Shown here: positions 61,773-64,000 of the stretch, in pieces | Position numbering within the stretch: the stretch's first letter is position 1 | Layout of the letters: the number at the start of each line of letters is the position of its first letter | NCBI GenBank assembly: GCA_016801885.1 | Contig: CM028897.1 | Coordinates: 10,726,501 to 10,790,500 of the forward strand | Direction: 5' to 3' | DNA from: Toxotes chatareus | Lineage: Eukaryota; Chordata; Actinopteri; Toxotidae | Length of the DNA stretch: 64,000 nucleotides | The notes under the pieces: model-generated | Told to the model about the DNA's origin: nothing | Database searches by the model: none | Seen by the model: only the letters and a program-made list of their open reading frames with translations | Made by a program: the position numbers and the translations under genes

Positions 61773-61798
61773 TTTTTTTTTTTTTTTTTTTTTTTTTT
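61773..61798. repeat. Poly-T tract (26)
   Basis: Uninterrupted T run. Could be the minus-strand A tail of an unrecognised retroposon, but no body is evident next to it. Confidence 0.95.
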
Positions 61799-62151
61799 CT
61801 TACCTCAGGTTCATAGAAAGGTAAGCCTGCCTTTAGCCCAAAACAGAAATGCTAGCAGGCTGGGAAAATAGACAAGTCTCACCAGACCAATTACAGACTT
61901 AAAAAGGCCTGGCTGGCTATCAGACAGAGAAAAAGGTGCTGTGGTGTATATTTACAGGAATAACAAGACAGACAGCTGAGTTGAGTAGTTGAGAGTGCCG
62001 CCGTCGCCCTGTGGCTGAAGACCAGCAGATTCAGGGAATCCATACTGCAAAGTAATTATTACACCAGAAATGATGTTCCCATAATAATGTGCTATTTGTT
62101 GCTTTCATGTGGCTTTCCCACTGATAAAATAAGCCTAATCTCCCTCTCATA

Positions 62152-62182
62152 TCTCTCTCTATCTATCTATCTATCTCTCTAT
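62152..62182. repeat. (TCTA)n/(TC)n microsatellite
   Basis: CTCT followed by five TCTA-type units. Confidence 0.88.
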
Positions 62183-62923
62183 TTGTGGTCGACCCGCACC
62201 ACTCTAACTCCCATACTCCCACATGATGTGCAGATTCCAGCAGGGCTAGTCCTCCAGAGTTTGAACATGGTAAACAATTATCTGTCTAGCCCAAAGCTAG
62301 CAGCAGCGTTGCCCCCCAAACCCCCACCCTGCCAAACCTCTGTCTTTTTCTCTTTCCCCTTCTTCTCCCTCTCTCTTTTACTGTCTCTCATCTTTCCTCT
62401 GCCTTTCCCTGACAGTGGCTTAAATAGAATGTTAATTTTGACTGGAGGATTTCAAAGCTGAGGCAGCTCCTTTTCATCTTGGTGTGCACCGCAAGTTCAC
62501 CAACACAAAGTCACTCTGCTCTTCAAGAAGGAAGTTGTTTTTTCCCTCCTATCTGCTTTTCTTTTCTTTTCTTTTTTTTTTACCTCCCTCCTCTCTTTCT
62601 CTTTCTCTGCTTTCTGTGTCTTCTGTCTCTTCTCAAAAAAAAAAAAAAAACAAGACATGAGACTGTTTTAAGGAGGTTGTTACTGCCATCCAAATCCACG
62701 ACAGATATAAAATGCACTTGCCATCTGATGCAAGTCTCTTTGTGAGACCAGTGAAATGAAGCAAATCAGCATTGTTTAACTTTTTTTATTCTGTTTTTCA
62801 TTTTACATCTTGCAGCAGGTTTTCTCTCCACATTGCTTTACTGCGCCAGTTGTTTCGAACATAAGCACAGAATAAATACATTGAAGAATTCAATTGGAAC
62901 ATTTGTTTTCTTCTCACCCATAG

Positions 62924-63073
62924 CTAATTGCGGAACTACAGACATCTGCGTGCGATGCAAAGGAGGAGGCTCTTCGACTGCAGCAGGCAATGGACAGGCA
63001 GTTAGAAGAGGCCAATGCTCGATGGGATGAAGAGAGGAGGACGATAACTCACCATGCCGATGAGGCCAACAAG
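62924..63073 (+). CDS. cep112: cep112 exon 18 (last in window)
   Basis: One hundred and fifty bases, 50 codons, phase 0 to 0. It begins LIAELQTSACDAKEEALRLQ, like human 'IIAELQTTISSLKEENSQQQ', and ends THHADEANK. The donor is gtcagt. Identity to human is high at the start and low in the rest, but the length is equal. The reading continues in exons beyond the window. Confidence 0.93.
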
Positions 63074-64000
63074 GTCAGTGCTGGACACTTAAGAGATCAG
63101 TCACTTCATGATTGCATCTACCAGCAGTGATGATATGAGAAACTAAATTAGTATGCTGCATTCTTCCCATTTTATATGGACTAAGTAAGTGTATAGAGTG
63201 TTGCAAAATCTTGCTCCTCTACACATAAAATGAAGCTGTTGGAGTCCAGAGCAGTAGTACTGCATTGTCAGTGTCAGGGAAAGGAAGGGAGGGGCAACTC
63301 AATCTGGAGACATGTGAATGAAAACCTTTTTTTTTTTTCATATTGGATAAAATGTTGGAAAAGAGTATGACCCATTTTGGTCTGTATCGATTTGGAGTTG
63401 TCTTAAAGTGTGATATTAGCCAGCTGGAAGAAAGAAGAGCAGAGAGCGGCTGCTCCTGCAAAATATCTTGTCCATCATGTATCATTCAACAACTTTAGGG
63501 GCTGTTTGTGTAAATTTGAATTCAGCAGCTAGAAACACACAGACTTTTTAACTAGCTCCCATGAAATTTTATACAGTCAAAGTTGTTCGATTAAGGTATT
63601 ATTTGCAGTAAACCAACCCTCCCCAAATCTGAGTTTATACGAGTGCTGTAGCAAGTTAGCAAGTTAATCAGAGTATTACTATTGTACTATTGTAAATATA
63701 CCAACTGACTCTAATGGAGGGGACTGTACCTTTTGCAGCATCTGCACTGCACTAGTCGTGAGGTAGAGGTGGCAACTGTTTAATCTGTTTCTCTTATCTT
63801 CCTGACTTCCTTATCTCCTTGCAGTCTTATATACTTCCTGTCCTTTATCATTGGTCTCTGCTGTGTTCATCCAAAACCTTTAGACTTAAAGAATGGTTGA
63901 GAGAGGGGGAGTGTGTCAGTAAACCACATCCTTTAAAAGGCCTTGTCTGGATTTGACTTTTATAGAGTAGACACGGGTCGCTTTTCTTTTGTTAAAGCAT
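63074..64000 (+). other. Start of intron 18
   Basis: A poly-T run at 63328-63339 and otherwise unremarkable sequence; no further exon is recognised before the window ends. Confidence 0.6.

Larger units (their letters stand above)
58522..62923 (+). other. Intron 17 (4.4 kb)
   Basis: Holds a possible MITE (58951-59198), a motif cluster at 60219-60267, a TATG repeat (61158-61219), a repeat fragment (61484-61580), long T and A homopolymers (61773-61798, 62635-62650) and a TCTA run (62152-62182). The acceptor is ttctcacccatag. Confidence 0.6.

Noticed and set aside
61773..61798. T26 run as the tail of a retrocopy on the minus strand
   Set aside because: No recognisable gene or SINE body follows in the minus direction and no target duplication is apparent.

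Overview
The window looks like part of one large vertebrate gene from a teleost fish, probably a percomorph. Eighteen short exons on the + strand, each with AG/GT borders and compatible phases, read as one continuous coiled-coil protein (680 codons inside the window). That protein matches, almost without gaps and from memory, the vertebrate centrosomal protein CEP112 (formerly CCDC46). The fish assignment rests on the teleost-type sequence divergence, the abundance of (CA/TG)n microsatellites, and several interspersed repeats of types common in fish: tRNA-derived SINE fragments, a hAT MITE, and a repeat family with a 'CAGTTTATTAGGTACACC'-like end. No bacterial, plasmid or viral gene was seen.

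Layout: the window opens inside cep112. Positions 1-47 may be the end of an upstream exon. Exons at 1845-1922, 4835-4882 and 4996-5070 encode the conserved WNLGIENPRYLR linker segment. Exons at 11035-11121 and 14163-14262 begin the long coiled coil, which continues through exons at 14713, 15387, 19971, 20448, 20686, 20999, 22275, 31895, 34876, 39915, 47591, 58459 and 62924-63073. The N-terminal region and promoter lie upstream. By comparison with the human protein (about 955 residues), roughly 180 C-terminal residues lie downstream. All introns are phase 0 except those after 14262 (phase 1), 20125 (phase 2) and 22354 (phase 2), so twelve of the eighteen exons are frame-neutral cassettes.

The rest (about 97 percent) is intron. 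It holds microsatellites (the largest is (TG)57 at 58201-58314, 144 bases before an exon), SINE and MITE copies, several perfect fold-back sequences with very short spacers, two template-strand G-quadruplex motifs, and a few motif clusters that could be regulatory (a near-perfect RFX X-box; a forkhead plus paired TCF/LEF cluster).

I found no undescribed multi-gene system. The observations most worth checking are: a 108-base intron (20578-20685) with a very poor donor that is open and in frame throughout; the (TG)57 tract beside a 63-base exon of exactly three heptads; a (TG)7 tract within the acceptor region of exon 13; the excess of donors with C at +3; and a perfect 28-base inverted repeat with a 3-base spacer that looks like a template-switch product.
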